Shown here: piece by piece, positions 52,313 through 61,802 of the stretch | Layout of the letters: the number at the start of each line of letters is the position of its first letter | Numbering within the stretch: position 1 is the first letter of the stretch | From: CAYRVX01 sp964642165 | GTDB taxonomy: Bacteria; Planctomycetota; Phycisphaerae; SM23-33 | NCBI GenBank assembly: GCA_964642165.1 | Contig: CAZXOC010000006.1 | Location: forward strand, 1 to 63,392 | Length of the DNA: 63,392 nt | Direction: 5' to 3' | Notes under the pieces: model-generated | Database searches by the model: none | What the model was told of the DNA's origin: nothing | What the model saw: the letters and a program-made list of their open reading frames with translations, nothing else | Translations under genes and position numbers: made by a program

Positions 52313-54401
52313 GGGCGGGTGGGCCGGCCGGGCGGCTCGCGGCGGGGCGGGACGCCGCGGGAAGCTCCCGGAGGACGGCTCCGCAGGTCAGCATGGCCGC
52401 GCCGAAGTAGGGGTTTCGCACCTTCTCGTCCAGTTGCAGCCAGGTCGCCCCGCGGTTGTTGAACGCCATGGGGCAGCGGATCTGGTAGACCGTCCGATCC
52501 AGCCCGCCGAACGACTCGGCCAGCACCATCATCTGCTCCGACAGCAGGGCGAAGTCGGCGCGGATCGGCTCGATGCCCTTCGTCCCGACCGCGCCGTCGA
52601 GGATCTTGCGGACCATGGCCGCGTGGGCGTCCCAGTTGCGGCGGGGCCGCGGATCGAGGGCATCGGCCTTGACGGCCGCCAGGGCGGCCCGCATCGCGCG
52701 GGCGGCCTCGACGGCCTTGGCGGCATCGTCACCTGCCAGCGCCTCGCTCGTCGCGAAGTAGGCCGCGAAGACCTTCGCCACCTGCCCCCGGAAGGCCGGA
52801 TCCAGTGCCGGCACCGCACGCGGCGCGGGCTCCGGCGGCCTGGCCATGCCGTCGGCGCCGTGCGCGTGCCCGCCGGCGCCGAGGCCCTCGGGGGCCATCA
52901 TGCTCGGCAGGCCGCGGATCTGGCGCTCGCTGTCGATCCGGAAGTTGCCCCGGGCGACGACACGCTCGCCGTCCTCGAGCCCCGACGCCACGAGGTAGTG
53001 CTCGCCGGCCCGCGCGCCGAGCCTGATCTCGCGCATCTCATAGGTCGGCCGCTCGCGGGCGGGCTTCTCGACGTAGACGATGGCCCGCTTGCCCGTGCGC
53101 AGGACGGCCGAGACCGGCACCACCAGCGGCGCCGGCGTGTCGTTGGGATCGGCCGGGACGTAGCCCAGGGCCTCGGCCCGAACCAGCGGCATGCCGCAGA
53201 CATCGCACTTGCCGGGCGCGTCCTTGATGACCTCCGGGTGCATCGGCGAGATCCACTTGCCCGCCAGCTCGGGCGCGACGAGGCGTCCGCCGGCGGCGAT
53301 CCGCGAGCGGACCACCGCCCGGACGAACATGCCGGGCTTGAGCGCCCCGTCGGCGTTGGCGGCCGTCACGCGGACCCGCACCGTCCGCGTCGCCTCCGTG
53401 AGCACGGGGTCGATGAAGGAGATCATGCCCCCGAAGGTCCGTCCGGGGAGGGAGTCGGTGGTGAAGGCCACCTGCTGGCCATAGCGCAGCCAGGCCAGGT
53501 CCGACTCGTACGCGTCCAGCCGCACCCACACCCGCGCGAGGTCGGCGATGGTGAACAGCCGCGTGCCCGTCCGGACGTACATCCCCTGCCGGGCGTGCTT
53601 GTGCACGACGATGCCGCCGGTGGGGGCGTAGATCGTCAGGCGATCGGTGGCCTTGCCGCGCAGGGCCAGCTCCGCCGCCTGCTGGGGCGTCAGGCCCAGA
53701 AGGCGCAGCTTCTCGCGGGCGGCCTCGAAGGTGGCCTCGACCGACGCGCGCACCAACTTGGGGTCGTCGCCCTTCAGCGCGAGCATGGCCTTGCGCGCCT
53801 GGAGGAACTCCTCCTGGGCCGTCAGCAGCTCCGGCGAGTAGATCTCGACCATGTGGTCGCCCCGGCGAATGGGCATGCCGGTGTAGTCGACGAAGAGGCG
53901 GTCCAGCCGCCCCGGCACCCAGGCCGTGATGTACGCCAGGCGTGTTTCGTCGAAATCGATCTTGCCGACCATCCGCACCTCGGCCGTCACGTAACGCCGC
54001 TCGACCGCCACGGTCTCGACGGCGATCAGCGCCTTGGCGTTCTCGCTCAGCGCAAGGAGACGCGGGTCGCTCGCGCCGGCGGAATTCCCTTCCAGCCGGA
54101 TGAGGTCCATCCGGCAGATGGGGCACTGGCCCGGGCCGGGCTGGCGGACCGTCGGGTGCATGGAGCAGGTCCAGACCGCCGGGGTCGTGGCGGCCCCGGG
54201 GGCGGTCGTGGGCGATGCGGCGGCCGGCTCGGCCCTCGCCGGTGCCGTGGCCCAGCGGAGGACGTACCCCAGGCACACACACGCGACGACGAGCGCGAGG
54301 ACCGTCCCCCAGTTGGTCACGACCCACATCCGTCGCCACGTCCGATCGCCGGTGGGCTCCACGGTTCTGCCTCCACGGGTGCCGGCTTCAGATCGATCCA
54401 T
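52284..54401 (-). CDS. cusB: Heavy-metal RND adaptor with two metal-binding domains and DUF3347 (CusB-like)
   Basis: Predicted 705 aa. After a membrane anchor (VTNWGTVLALVVACVCLGYV) comes a heavy-metal-binding domain CSMHPTVRQPGPGQCPICRM (~82-101). The MFP core includes TAEVRMVGKIDFDETRLAYI, a helical hairpin and RLTIYAPTGGIVVHKHARQG. A second similar domain (MHPEVIKDAPGKCDVCGM, ~385-405) is inserted in the beta-barrel region. The last ~130 residues (VAKVFAAYFATSEALAGDDA; YQIRCPMAFNNRGATWLQL) match DUF3347, a copper-associated periplasmic domain. Carrying HMBD twice plus DUF3347 is unusually elaborate for this family. It hands metal to CusA. Confidence 0.9.
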
Positions 54402-54497
54402 TCGCTGCCCTACACCAGTATATGGCTGCGGGCAGCCCGGACACCGGCCTGTGCGGAAGCAGCCATCGGGGAAGTCGCCCGACGGGCGCCGTGGCGA

Positions 54498-54857
54498 TCA
54501 TTCGCTCAGGAACACCAGCAGCGCGTGCACGCACGCAGAGATCAACGCGCAGACGCCCAGGACCTTGTGGACCTTCAGCAATGGGCGGGGCCTCAGCCGG
54601 CGCAGCAGCGCGGTCGCAACCGTGGCGATCACCAGCGCCAGCGTCAGCACGCCCGCCGGGCCGACCAGGCGCCACAGGTTGATCTCGTGCTCCTGGCCTT
54701 CGTGCGGCCGTGCCGCTGCCGCCGCAGACTGCGTGGCGGGCGTCGTCGCGGGGAGCGCCGACGCCTCGATGCTCGTGCCGCACGCCATCACCAGCGCGAC
54801 GACAGCAAGGCAGCGTGTCGCCGCCGAGGGGCGCCTCCAAGGGATCGTGTGGCTCAT
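54498..54857 (-). CDS. Small membrane protein in the Cus operon
   Basis: Predicted 119 aa. Signal or anchor helix (LAVVALVMACGTSIEASA), then a His/Glu-rich loop (HEGQEHEINLWRLVG) and two more helices (VLTLALVIATVATALL; KVLGVCALISACVHALLVF). The last helix carries a histidine, and KVHKVLGVCAL resembles cytochrome b561-like or ferric-reductase-like two-helix modules, but this is weak. It overlaps the TolC-family gene by four bases and precedes cusB, so a role in metal efflux or redox handling of copper is inferred from context. Confidence 0.75.
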   Translation of the reverse strand: MSHTIPWRRPSAATRCLAVVALVMACGTSIEASALPATTPATQSAAAAARPHEGQEHEINLWRLVGPAGVLTLALVIATVATALLRRLRPRPLLKVHKVLGVCALISACVHALLVFLSE

Positions 54858-56293
54858 TCCGGCTTCTCCTTCGTGTCAGGGCCCGGCCTGCCGTCCGCCG
54901 GGGCGATCGGGCGGCGAAGCTCGCGCCCGACGAGCATCTCCAGGTGCGCCAGGTGCCGCGCGCGGTCGGCGAGGGCCCGTTCGGCGGCAAGCTGGAATTC
55001 CAGCAGGACGCGCTGGGCGTCGATCAGATCGCTGAAGCCGGCCTCGCCGGACAGGAAGGCCTTCTCCGTGACCTGGAGCGACTCGGTCGCCCGGGGAAGC
55101 AGCACGCGGCGATAGAGGCGGAGCTTGCCCTGCGCGTCGCGGCACCGGAAGCCCGCGAGCTTCACCCGGGCGGCGAGGTCGTTGGACGCGTCGGCCCGCT
55201 GCTTCAACGCCGCCAGGTGGCGGAAGTGGGCCTCCCGCACGCCGGCCTCGAGCTTGTCCGGCCAGACCGGCACGTGGATCGACACCGAGGCAATCCACGG
55301 GTCGGTGCCGCTGTCGTCGGGGCGCATCGGGCCGACGGCGTCGTCGGTGTCGATCCACGTCAGCCCCAGCGTGACGTCGGGCCAGCGGGCCTTCCTGGCC
55401 AGCGCGACCTGCTTCCTGCGCCCGGCCGCGTCCGCGTCGAGCGCACGGAGCTCGGGGCTGGTCTCGCCCGCCCAGGCGACGAGCTGCTCGTCGTCCAGCC
55501 TGGCGTCGGCGGGCTCGACCTCGCGGGGCCAGGGCAGCTCCCGACCGGCCGGCAGGCCCAGCGCCGCCGCCAGGCGGGCCATCATCGGCCGGCGCATGTC
55601 GCGGAGGCTGCGGAGGCGATCCTCCAACTTGCCCAGCTCGACCTGGAGGCGAATGAGGTCGGCGTGACCCGTCGGGGGCCTGCCCGGCCTGGCCGCGCCC
55701 GTCTTGTACCTCGTCCGGACGACGCTCTCCAGATGGCCCAGAAGACGCAGGTTCTCCTGCGTGGTGGCCACGGCCCGCCCGAGGTAGTAGTACTCGTAGT
55801 AGGCGTCCTTGACGCGATAGAAGAGCTTGAGCTTCTCTGCCTCGTACCGCAGGCGGGCGGCTTCGGCGGCCTGGCCGGCGACGTCGCCTCGGAGCCGCAG
55901 CGTCCCCAGCCACGGGAACGTCTGGGCCAGTTGGAGACTGTTCCGCTGCGGGCCCACACGCGTCTCCACCTCCTGGATGTAGTAGGCGTAGGTGAATCGG
56001 GGGTCCGGCAGGACCCGCACCTGCGGGGCGACCTCCAGCGCCGCCTTCCAGCGATGGAAGGCCGCCGCCAGGCCGGGATTGCGCAACGCCGCGTGCGACA
56101 GGTAGTCCGACAGCGTCGGCTCTGCCGGAAGCTCCGGCCTGCCCGGAGGTTCCGGCGCGTGGCCGGCCGTCATGGCGGGGCGCGTCGCGGGCGGGGGAGG
56201 TGCCTCGGCCTCCAGACGGGGCCCCGTGGTCTGGGTGCACCCGGCCGCCAGCATCAGCAGGGCGGGCGCCAGGAAGCGACTGCGAGCGATCAT
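54854..56293 (-). CDS. TolC-family outer-membrane channel lipoprotein (CusC-like)
   Basis: Predicted 479 aa. Lipobox LAAGC (Cys19) predicts an outer-membrane lipoprotein, as in CusC. Two repeats of the outer-membrane efflux protein domain follow: LPAEPTLSDYLSHAALRNPG and VRVLPDPRFTYAYYIQEVE at the start, and the second near RKARWPDVTLGLTWIDTDD and AFLSGEAGFSDLIDAQRVLL. It forms the exit duct for CusBA. GGAGAG is five bases before the ATG. First gene of the Cus operon; a dyad at 56345-56357 may be its operator. An overlapping small membrane protein follows. Confidence 0.9.
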   Translation of the reverse strand: MIARSRFLAPALLMLAAGCTQTTGPRLEAEAPPPPATRPAMTAGHAPEPPGRPELPAEPTLSDYLSHAALRNPGLAAAFHRWKAALEVAPQVRVLPDPRFTYAYYIQEVETRVGPQRNSLQLAQTFPWLGTLRLRGDVAGQAAEAARLRYEAEKLKLFYRVKDAYYEYYYLGRAVATTQENLRLLGHLESVVRTRYKTGAARPGRPPTGHADLIRLQVELGKLEDRLRSLRDMRRPMMARLAAALGLPAGRELPWPREVEPADARLDDEQLVAWAGETSPELRALDADAAGRRKQVALARKARWPDVTLGLTWIDTDDAVGPMRPDDSGTDPWIASVSIHVPVWPDKLEAGVREAHFRHLAALKQRADASNDLAARVKLAGFRCRDAQGKLRLYRRVLLPRATESLQVTEKAFLSGEAGFSDLIDAQRVLLEFQLAAERALADRARHLAHLEMLVGRELRRPIAPADGRPGPDTKEKPE

Positions 56294-56344
56294 GTGTCTC
56301 TCCGAAGCGCTGCGGTGGAGAACCGGTCGACCGAAGTGCCAGGC

Positions 56345-56357
56345 ACCATTCCATGGT
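56345..56357 (-). promoter_or_regulatory. Dyad upstream of the Cus operon
   Basis: ACCAT-TCC-ATGGT is a perfect inverted repeat. On the minus strand it overlaps TACCAT, a possible -10 element. A role as metal-responsive operator is speculative. Confidence 0.25.
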
Positions 56358-56454
56358 AGCCTCGGCCGTGGCCAGCTGCCACAGGGATCCTGTCGGCCCC
56401 TCGCATGCGGCCAGGGACATGGTTCCATGGGGCGGGGCTCTGGGCGTTGCTGCC

Positions 56455-56484
56455 TTGCATCTCGCCGACGCCGGGGGCTATCCT
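56455..56484 (+). promoter_or_regulatory. Candidate promoter of the phosphoesterase-HD gene
   Basis: TTGCAT (56455-56460), 18-base spacer, TATCCT (56479-56484), 38 bases before the ATG. Confidence 0.5.
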
Positions 56485-56521
56485 GGCTCCTGCCGTGCCC
56501 GGGCCCGGAGGCGGACGTTCG

Positions 56522-57907
56522 ATGAAGGTGGCTCTGATCGGCGACGTGCACGCGAACCTGCCCGCGCTGGAGGCGGTTCTGGCCGACGCCAAGGCGCGCG
56601 GCGCGGAGGCCGTCTGGAACGTCGGCGACTTCGTCGGCTACGGCGCCTTTCCGGACCAGGTCGTGCGTCTCCTGCGCAGCGAGGATGCCGTCAGCATCGT
56701 TGGGAACTACGACCGGAAGGTGCTGCGCTTCCCCGCGAGGCGCCGCGCGTGGCGCCAAAGCAAGGCGCCCGACAAGTTCCTCGCGTTCGAGTGGGCCCAC
56801 CGGAACCTCTCGCCCGACAGCCGGGAGTACCTCGCCTCGCTGCCTCGCGAGCGGCGGCTGACCGTCGGCGGGCGGCGCGTCCTGCTGACGCACGGCAGCC
56901 CGGCGTCGGAGGACGAGCCGCTCACGGACGAAACGACGCCGCGGCGCCTCGGCGAGCTGGCGGAGCTGGCGCGGGCCGACGTGGTTATCTGCGGTCACTC
57001 GCACCGGCCGCTCCGAAGGGAGGCCGGCGCCGTGCTGTTCATCGGCACGGGCAGCGTGGGCCGGCCCGAGGGCGGCGACCCGCGCGCGTGCTATGCCCTC
57101 CTGGAGATCGACGGGCACGGGCTGTCCGTTCGGCACCGGCGCGTGGCGTACGACACGGGCGGGGCCGCCGACGCCATCCGAGGCCGCGATCTGCCGGAGG
57201 CGTTCGCCGAGATGGTGCTTCGCGGCGAGAGCTACGACGGGGTGGCGCGGCCCGGCGCGGCGGGCGCCGTCGAGGGGCGCGACTCGGCCCGGGAGGACGC
57301 CGTCGCGGCGGTCCTGGCCCTGTGCCGGCGGTGCGACGCCGAGATGCCGCACACGCGACAGGTGACGCGGCTGGCGCTTCGGCTGTTCGACGAGCTTCGC
57401 CCGCTGCACGGGCTGGGGGACGTCGAGCGGTTCCACCTGCGCTGCGCGGCGCTGCTGCACGACATCGGCTGGATCGACGGCCAGAAGGCCCACCACAAGT
57501 CGGCCTCTCGGCGGATCCTGGCGGACCGGGCGCTGCCGTTCGATGACCGCGTCCGGCGGATCGTCGCGGCGGTGGCGCGCTACCACCGCAAGGCCCTGCC
57601 GAAGCCCGGGCACGAGCCCTACACCGCGCTGGACGCGGCGGACCGGCGACGGGTCGACGTGCTGGCGGGCATGCTCCGGGTGGCCGACGGGCTCGACCGG
57701 TCGCACCGGGACGTCGTGGCGGATGTTTCCTGCCAAACCTCGCCGGGAAAGCTGACGATCTCCTGCCTGGGCGAGCCGCCGGCGGAGGCGGAGATGTGGG
57801 CGGCCGGGAAGAAGGCCGACCTGCTCGAACAAACGCTCGGCCGGACCGTGACGTTCGAACTGGCCCCCGCCGGGCGCTCGCAGGCGGCCGGACCGCCGCG
57901 GCGCTAA
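56522..57907 (+). CDS. Calcineurin-like phosphoesterase fused to HD-type domain
   Basis: Predicted 461 aa. Residues 1-225 are a YfcE-type metallophosphoesterase: ALIGDVHANLPALEAVL, VGDFVGYG, IVGNYDRK, LLTHGSPASEDE and ICGHSHRPLRREA supply all metal ligands. Residues ~260-440 are an HD-type domain like the C-terminal half of Ppx/GppA proteins: HTRQVTRLALRLFDELRPLH, ALLHDIGWIDGQKAHHKSAS (H313-D314) and AVARYHRKALPKPGHEPY. GGAGG precedes the ATG; an earlier start would add a spurious tail. Upstream of ppx and ppk1 it forms part of a polyphosphate or nucleotide-phosphate module. The fused domains suggest a hydrolase acting on phosphorylated nucleotides or polyphosphate ends. Confidence 0.85.
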   Translation: MKVALIGDVHANLPALEAVLADAKARGAEAVWNVGDFVGYGAFPDQVVRLLRSEDAVSIVGNYDRKVLRFPARRRAWRQSKAPDKFLAFEWAHRNLSPDSREYLASLPRERRLTVGGRRVLLTHGSPASEDEPLTDETTPRRLGELAELARADVVICGHSHRPLRREAGAVLFIGTGSVGRPEGGDPRACYALLEIDGHGLSVRHRRVAYDTGGAADAIRGRDLPEAFAEMVLRGESYDGVARPGAAGAVEGRDSAREDAVAAVLALCRRCDAEMPHTRQVTRLALRLFDELRPLHGLGDVERFHLRCAALLHDIGWIDGQKAHHKSASRRILADRALPFDDRVRRIVAAVARYHRKALPKPGHEPYTALDAADRRRVDVLAGMLRVADGLDRSHRDVVADVSCQTSPGKLTISCLGEPPAEAEMWAAGKKADLLEQTLGRTVTFELAPAGRSQAAGPPRR

Positions 57908-57939
57908 GCGCACCGGCACCCAGCCGCGGGACCGGGGCT

Positions 57940-57967
57940 TTGTGCCGCGCGGCCGTTCTGCTAGCAT
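57940..57967 (+). promoter_or_regulatory. Sigma-70-type promoter for ppx/gppA
   Basis: TTGTGC (57940-57945), 16-base spacer, TAGCAT (57962-57967). The chosen ATG is 40 bases downstream. Confidence 0.55.
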
Positions 57968-58006
57968 GGCCGCACGGCGCGAAACGTGCCCGGGGACGTG
58001 GTGCGG

Positions 58007-59590
58007 ATGGAAGAGCAGACGGACAACCTGCCGGGGACGGCGACGATCGCCGTGATCGACATCGGGTCGAACTCCATTCGCATGGCGGTGGCCGAGACCA
58101 CGCCGGACGGACACCACCGCGTGCTGGAGCGGACCCAGCGGGCCGTCCACCTCGGCCAGGACACGTTCACCACGGGGCGGCTGAGCCCGGAGGCGATCCA
58201 CGCCGCGATCTCGATCCTCGGCGATTTCCGCCGCGTCCTGGAGACCTACCAGGTGCAGCGCATCCGGGCGGTGGCCACCAGCGCGGTGCGCGAGGCGAGC
58301 AACGCCGACACCTTCCTGGACCGCATCTACATGGCCTGCGGGCTGGACGCGGAGGTGATCAGCACGTCGGAGGAGAGCCGGCTGAAGGTCCTGGCGGTTC
58401 GGGACGCGCTGGCGGCGGCGCCGGAGATCGAGTTCCACGACGCCCTGGCCGTCGAGATCGGCGGAGGCAGCGCGCTGCTGACCATCCTTCACGGCGGGCA
58501 GATCGTCACGTCGGAGAGCTACCGGCTCGGCTCGATCCGCATCCAGGAGACGCTGTCGATCCGGGACGAGCGACCGGAGAAGGCGGCCGACCTGATCCGG
58601 CACCAGATGGCCGGAACGCTCGCGGCGATCACCAGCTCGTTGCCGCTGAAGAAGATCCGGACGTTCGTGGCCGTCGGGGGCGACGCGCGGTTCGCGGCGC
58701 GGCAGATCGGCCGCCCGACCGCCTCGCCCAAGCTCCACGTCCTTCAGGCCAAGCGCTTCGACCGGCTGGTGGGCCAGTGCGAGCTTCTCTCGCCGGAGCA
58801 GTTGACGCGGAAGTACGGGCTGTCTCACGCCGAGGCCGAAACGCTCGTGCCCGCCCTGCTGACGTACCAGGCGCTGGTCCACGAGACGGCGGCGCGGCGG
58901 GTCATCGTCTCGGACACGTCGATGCGCGACGGGGTGCTGCTGGACATGGCGCGCGGCGCCGCCGGCGCGGAGGACGAGGACCTCGCCGAGGGCGTCGTGC
59001 AGTCGGCGCGGGCGATCGGCGAGAAGTATCGCTACGACGCGGCCCATGCCGAGCACGTCGCGGAGGTGGCGGTTCGGCTGTTCGACGAGCTTCAGCCGGA
59101 GCACGGGCTCAACCGCCGACACCGGCTGCTGCTGCGGGTGGCGGCCGTCCTGCACGAGGTCGGCGCGTACGTCAGCGGGCGGGCCCACCACAAGCACAGC
59201 TACTACCTGATCTCGAACGCGGAGGTTTTCGGCCTCACCGGGGAGGAGCTGGAGGTCGTGGCCCAGGTGGCGCGGTACCATCGGCGCGGGAGCCCCCGGC
59301 CGACGCACATCCCGTACATTTCGCTGCCGCGGGAGAAGCGCATGGTCGTCAGCAAGCTGTCGGCGGTCCTGCGGGTGGCCGACGCCCTCGATCGCGGGCA
59401 CGCCCAGCAGGTCCAGAGCTTCCACGTCGAGCGGCGCCCGGGCGAACTGGTGGTCCACATCCACGGCGCGGCGGACCTGGCGCTGGAGCGCCGCGCGATG
59501 GCGAGGAAGTCGGACCTTTTCGAGGACCTCTACGGCATGCGCGTCCGCCTGGAAGAGGCGCCCCTGCCGGCGCCCAAGGGGGTGTCGTAG
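58007..59590 (+). CDS. ppx: Exopolyphosphatase / pppGpp phosphohydrolase (Ppx/GppA)
   Basis: Predicted 527 aa from ATG 58007; GGGGA about nine bases upstream favours it over the GTG at 57986. N-terminal actin-like fold: IAVIDIGSNSIRMAVAETTP, RIRAVATSAVREASNADTF, then HDALAVEIGGGSALLTILHG and TFVAVGGDARF. The C-terminal helical HD-like domain (ALVHETAARRVIVSDTSMRD; VLHEVGAYVSGRAHHKHSYY; LRVADALDRGHAQQVQSF) is that of longer Ppx proteins. It shortens polyphosphate and/or converts pppGpp. The C-terminal half is visibly paralogous to the HD domain of the preceding gene. ppk1 follows after 43 bases. Confidence 0.9.
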   Translation: MEEQTDNLPGTATIAVIDIGSNSIRMAVAETTPDGHHRVLERTQRAVHLGQDTFTTGRLSPEAIHAAISILGDFRRVLETYQVQRIRAVATSAVREASNADTFLDRIYMACGLDAEVISTSEESRLKVLAVRDALAAAPEIEFHDALAVEIGGGSALLTILHGGQIVTSESYRLGSIRIQETLSIRDERPEKAADLIRHQMAGTLAAITSSLPLKKIRTFVAVGGDARFAARQIGRPTASPKLHVLQAKRFDRLVGQCELLSPEQLTRKYGLSHAEAETLVPALLTYQALVHETAARRVIVSDTSMRDGVLLDMARGAAGAEDEDLAEGVVQSARAIGEKYRYDAAHAEHVAEVAVRLFDELQPEHGLNRRHRLLLRVAAVLHEVGAYVSGRAHHKHSYYLISNAEVFGLTGEELEVVAQVARYHRRGSPRPTHIPYISLPREKRMVVSKLSAVLRVADALDRGHAQQVQSFHVERRPGELVVHIHGAADLALERRAMARKSDLFEDLYGMRVRLEEAPLPAPKGVS

Positions 59591-59633
59591 GGCCCCGGGG
59601 CGGCGCGGCGGCGCGACGAGGAGACGTCAGACG

Positions 59634-61781
59634 GTGGCGAAGAACAAGCCTGCCAAGGCGAAGCACGCCGAGAAGATGAAGCTGAGCGACCCGAGGCTCT
59701 ACATCAACCGGGAGCTGAGCTGGCTGGAGTTCAACGACCGGGTCCTCCGCGAGGGCCTCTCGGGGGAGCTGCCGCTGCTGGAGCGCCTGAAGTTCCTGGC
59801 CATCGTGAGCTCCAACCTGGACGAGTTCTTCATGATCCGCGTGGCGGGGCTGAAGCAGCAGCACGCGGCGGGCGTGCGCAAGCGCGACCTCAGCGGGATG
59901 ACGCCGCGCCAGCAGCTCGTCCGGATCTCGCAGCGCGTCAAGCGGATGGTGGCCGAGCAGTCCGACGGCATCCGCCGCGTCACCGAGGAGCTGGGCTCCC
60001 GCGGCGTGCGCTTCCTGGAGCCGGGGCAGTTGACCGCCGACCAGCGGGCGTTCCTCGAGTCGTTCTTCCAGCTGGAGGTCCTGCCGACCCTCACGCCCCT
60101 GGCGGCGGATCGGCTCGACCCGTGCCCCGTGCTGCCGGGGCTTCGCCTGATGCTCGCCCTGCGCCTGATGCCCGCCGAAGGAAAGCCCGGCCGGCAGCGC
60201 GTCGCCGTCGTGCCCGTCCCGACGGGGCTGCCGCGGTTCCTGGCCCTTCCGGCGGAGAAGGGGCTGCAACTGGCGCGGCTGGAGGACGTCGTCGCCGAGA
60301 ACGTCTCGGTGCTGTTCCCGGGCGACCGGGTGACGGCCTGCACGACGTTCCGGATCACCCGCGACGCCGACGTGGCCATCCAGGAGGACGACGCGGGCGA
60401 TCTGCTGACCGCCACGGAGCGGGCGATCAGCTCGCGCCGGCGGCGATCCGCCGTGCGGCTGGAGCTGTCCGCCCAGGCCGACCGGCGGCTCAAGAGCTGG
60501 CTGATGGCGTGGGCCGGACTGACCCGGGAGGACGTCTACGAGATCGACGGCATGCTGGACGCCACCTCGCTGTGGGAGATCGCCACGCGGCCCGGGCTCG
60601 ACCGGTTCCGGATCCCCGACTGGCCCCCGCAGCCGCCGCGGGACCTGCCGGACCCCACGGAGGACATCTGGGAGGCCCTCCAGGAACGCGACGTGCTGCT
60701 GTTCCATCCCTACGAATCGTTCTCGCCGGTGGTCCGCCTGATGGAGGCCGCCGCCGAAGACCCCAGCGTGCTGGCAATCAAGCAGACGCTCTATCGCACC
60801 AGCGGCGACTCGCCGGTCATCGCCGCCCTGGAGCTCGCCGCGCAGAACGGCAAGCAGGTCGTCGTGCTGGTCGAGCTCAAGGCGCGGTTCGACGAGGCCC
60901 GCAACGTCGGATGGGCCCGCCGCCTCGAGGACGCCGGGGCGCTGGTCATCTACGGCATCAGCGGCTACAAGACCCACTCCAAGGCCCTGCTGATCGTCCG
61001 CCGCGAGGCCCACCGCATTCGCCGCTACGTGCACCTCGCCACCGGGAACTACAACGACAAGACCGCCAAGCTCTACTCCGACATCGGCTTCCTCACGAGC
61101 GACAACGACGTCGCCACGGACGTGTCGGCCTTCTTCAACCTGCTGACCGGCTACTCCGATCAGGTGGACTTCTCCAAGATCGCCATCGCGCCGACCGGGC
61201 TTCGCAGCCGCTTCGTGGAACTGGTCGATCGGGAGATCGAGTCCTCCACGCCCGACGAGCCCGGGCTGATCATGGCGAAGGTCAACTCGCTCCACGACAA
61301 GGGGATCTGCCGCGCCCTCTACCGCGCCAGCCGCGCGGGCGTCCGCGTGAAGCTCAACATCCGCGGCATCTGCTGCCTGCGCCCGGGCGTCCCCGGCGTC
61401 TCGGAAAACATCGAGGTCACCTCCATCGTGGACCGCTTCCTCGAACACGCGCGGGTCTTCTACTTCCGAAACGCCGGCCACGAAGAGGTCTACCTCAGCA
61501 GCGCCGATTGGATGGGGCGAAACCTCGACCGTCGGCTGGAGATCCTCTTCCCCGTTCCCAAGGCGAGGCTCCGCCGCCGACTGGTCCGCATCCTGGAGAC
61601 GTTCTTCGCCGACAACGTCAAGGCCAGGCGGCTTCGGCCCGACGGCACCTACGAGCCCGTCCGGGCGCGAGGCGAGCGCCTTCGAGCCCAGGAGACGCTC
61701 TACCGCCAGGCGGTCGAGGCCGCCCAGGATGCCGAACGGGCGCCGGTGCGCTTCCGCCCGCTGAAGTCCCCCCAGTCCTAG
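59634..61781 (+). CDS. ppk1: Polyphosphate kinase 1
   Basis: Predicted 715 aa, standard length. GTG start with GAGGAGA about nine bases upstream. N domain: YINRELSWLEFNDRVLREGL and IVSSNLDEFFMIRVAGLKQQ. The catalytic His448 lies in ISGYKTHSKALLIVRRE, and the second conserved His605 in RFLEHARVFYFRNAGHEE. KQTLYRTSGDSPVIAALELA and HLATGNYNDKTAKLYSDIGF are invariant-type motifs. Ppk1 reversibly makes polyphosphate from ATP at the inner membrane. Same strand and closely spaced with ppx, so synthesis and degradation are co-regulated. The ROK gene downstream is convergent. Confidence 0.96.
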   Translation: MAKNKPAKAKHAEKMKLSDPRLYINRELSWLEFNDRVLREGLSGELPLLERLKFLAIVSSNLDEFFMIRVAGLKQQHAAGVRKRDLSGMTPRQQLVRISQRVKRMVAEQSDGIRRVTEELGSRGVRFLEPGQLTADQRAFLESFFQLEVLPTLTPLAADRLDPCPVLPGLRLMLALRLMPAEGKPGRQRVAVVPVPTGLPRFLALPAEKGLQLARLEDVVAENVSVLFPGDRVTACTTFRITRDADVAIQEDDAGDLLTATERAISSRRRRSAVRLELSAQADRRLKSWLMAWAGLTREDVYEIDGMLDATSLWEIATRPGLDRFRIPDWPPQPPRDLPDPTEDIWEALQERDVLLFHPYESFSPVVRLMEAAAEDPSVLAIKQTLYRTSGDSPVIAALELAAQNGKQVVVLVELKARFDEARNVGWARRLEDAGALVIYGISGYKTHSKALLIVRREAHRIRRYVHLATGNYNDKTAKLYSDIGFLTSDNDVATDVSAFFNLLTGYSDQVDFSKIAIAPTGLRSRFVELVDREIESSTPDEPGLIMAKVNSLHDKGICRALYRASRAGVRVKLNIRGICCLRPGVPGVSENIEVTSIVDRFLEHARVFYFRNAGHEEVYLSSADWMGRNLDRRLEILFPVPKARLRRRLVRILETFFADNVKARRLRPDGTYEPVRARGERLRAQETLYRQAVEAAQDAERAPVRFRPLKSPQS

Positions 61782-61802
61782 CCTCACCGACGCCGCGCGA
61801 CG

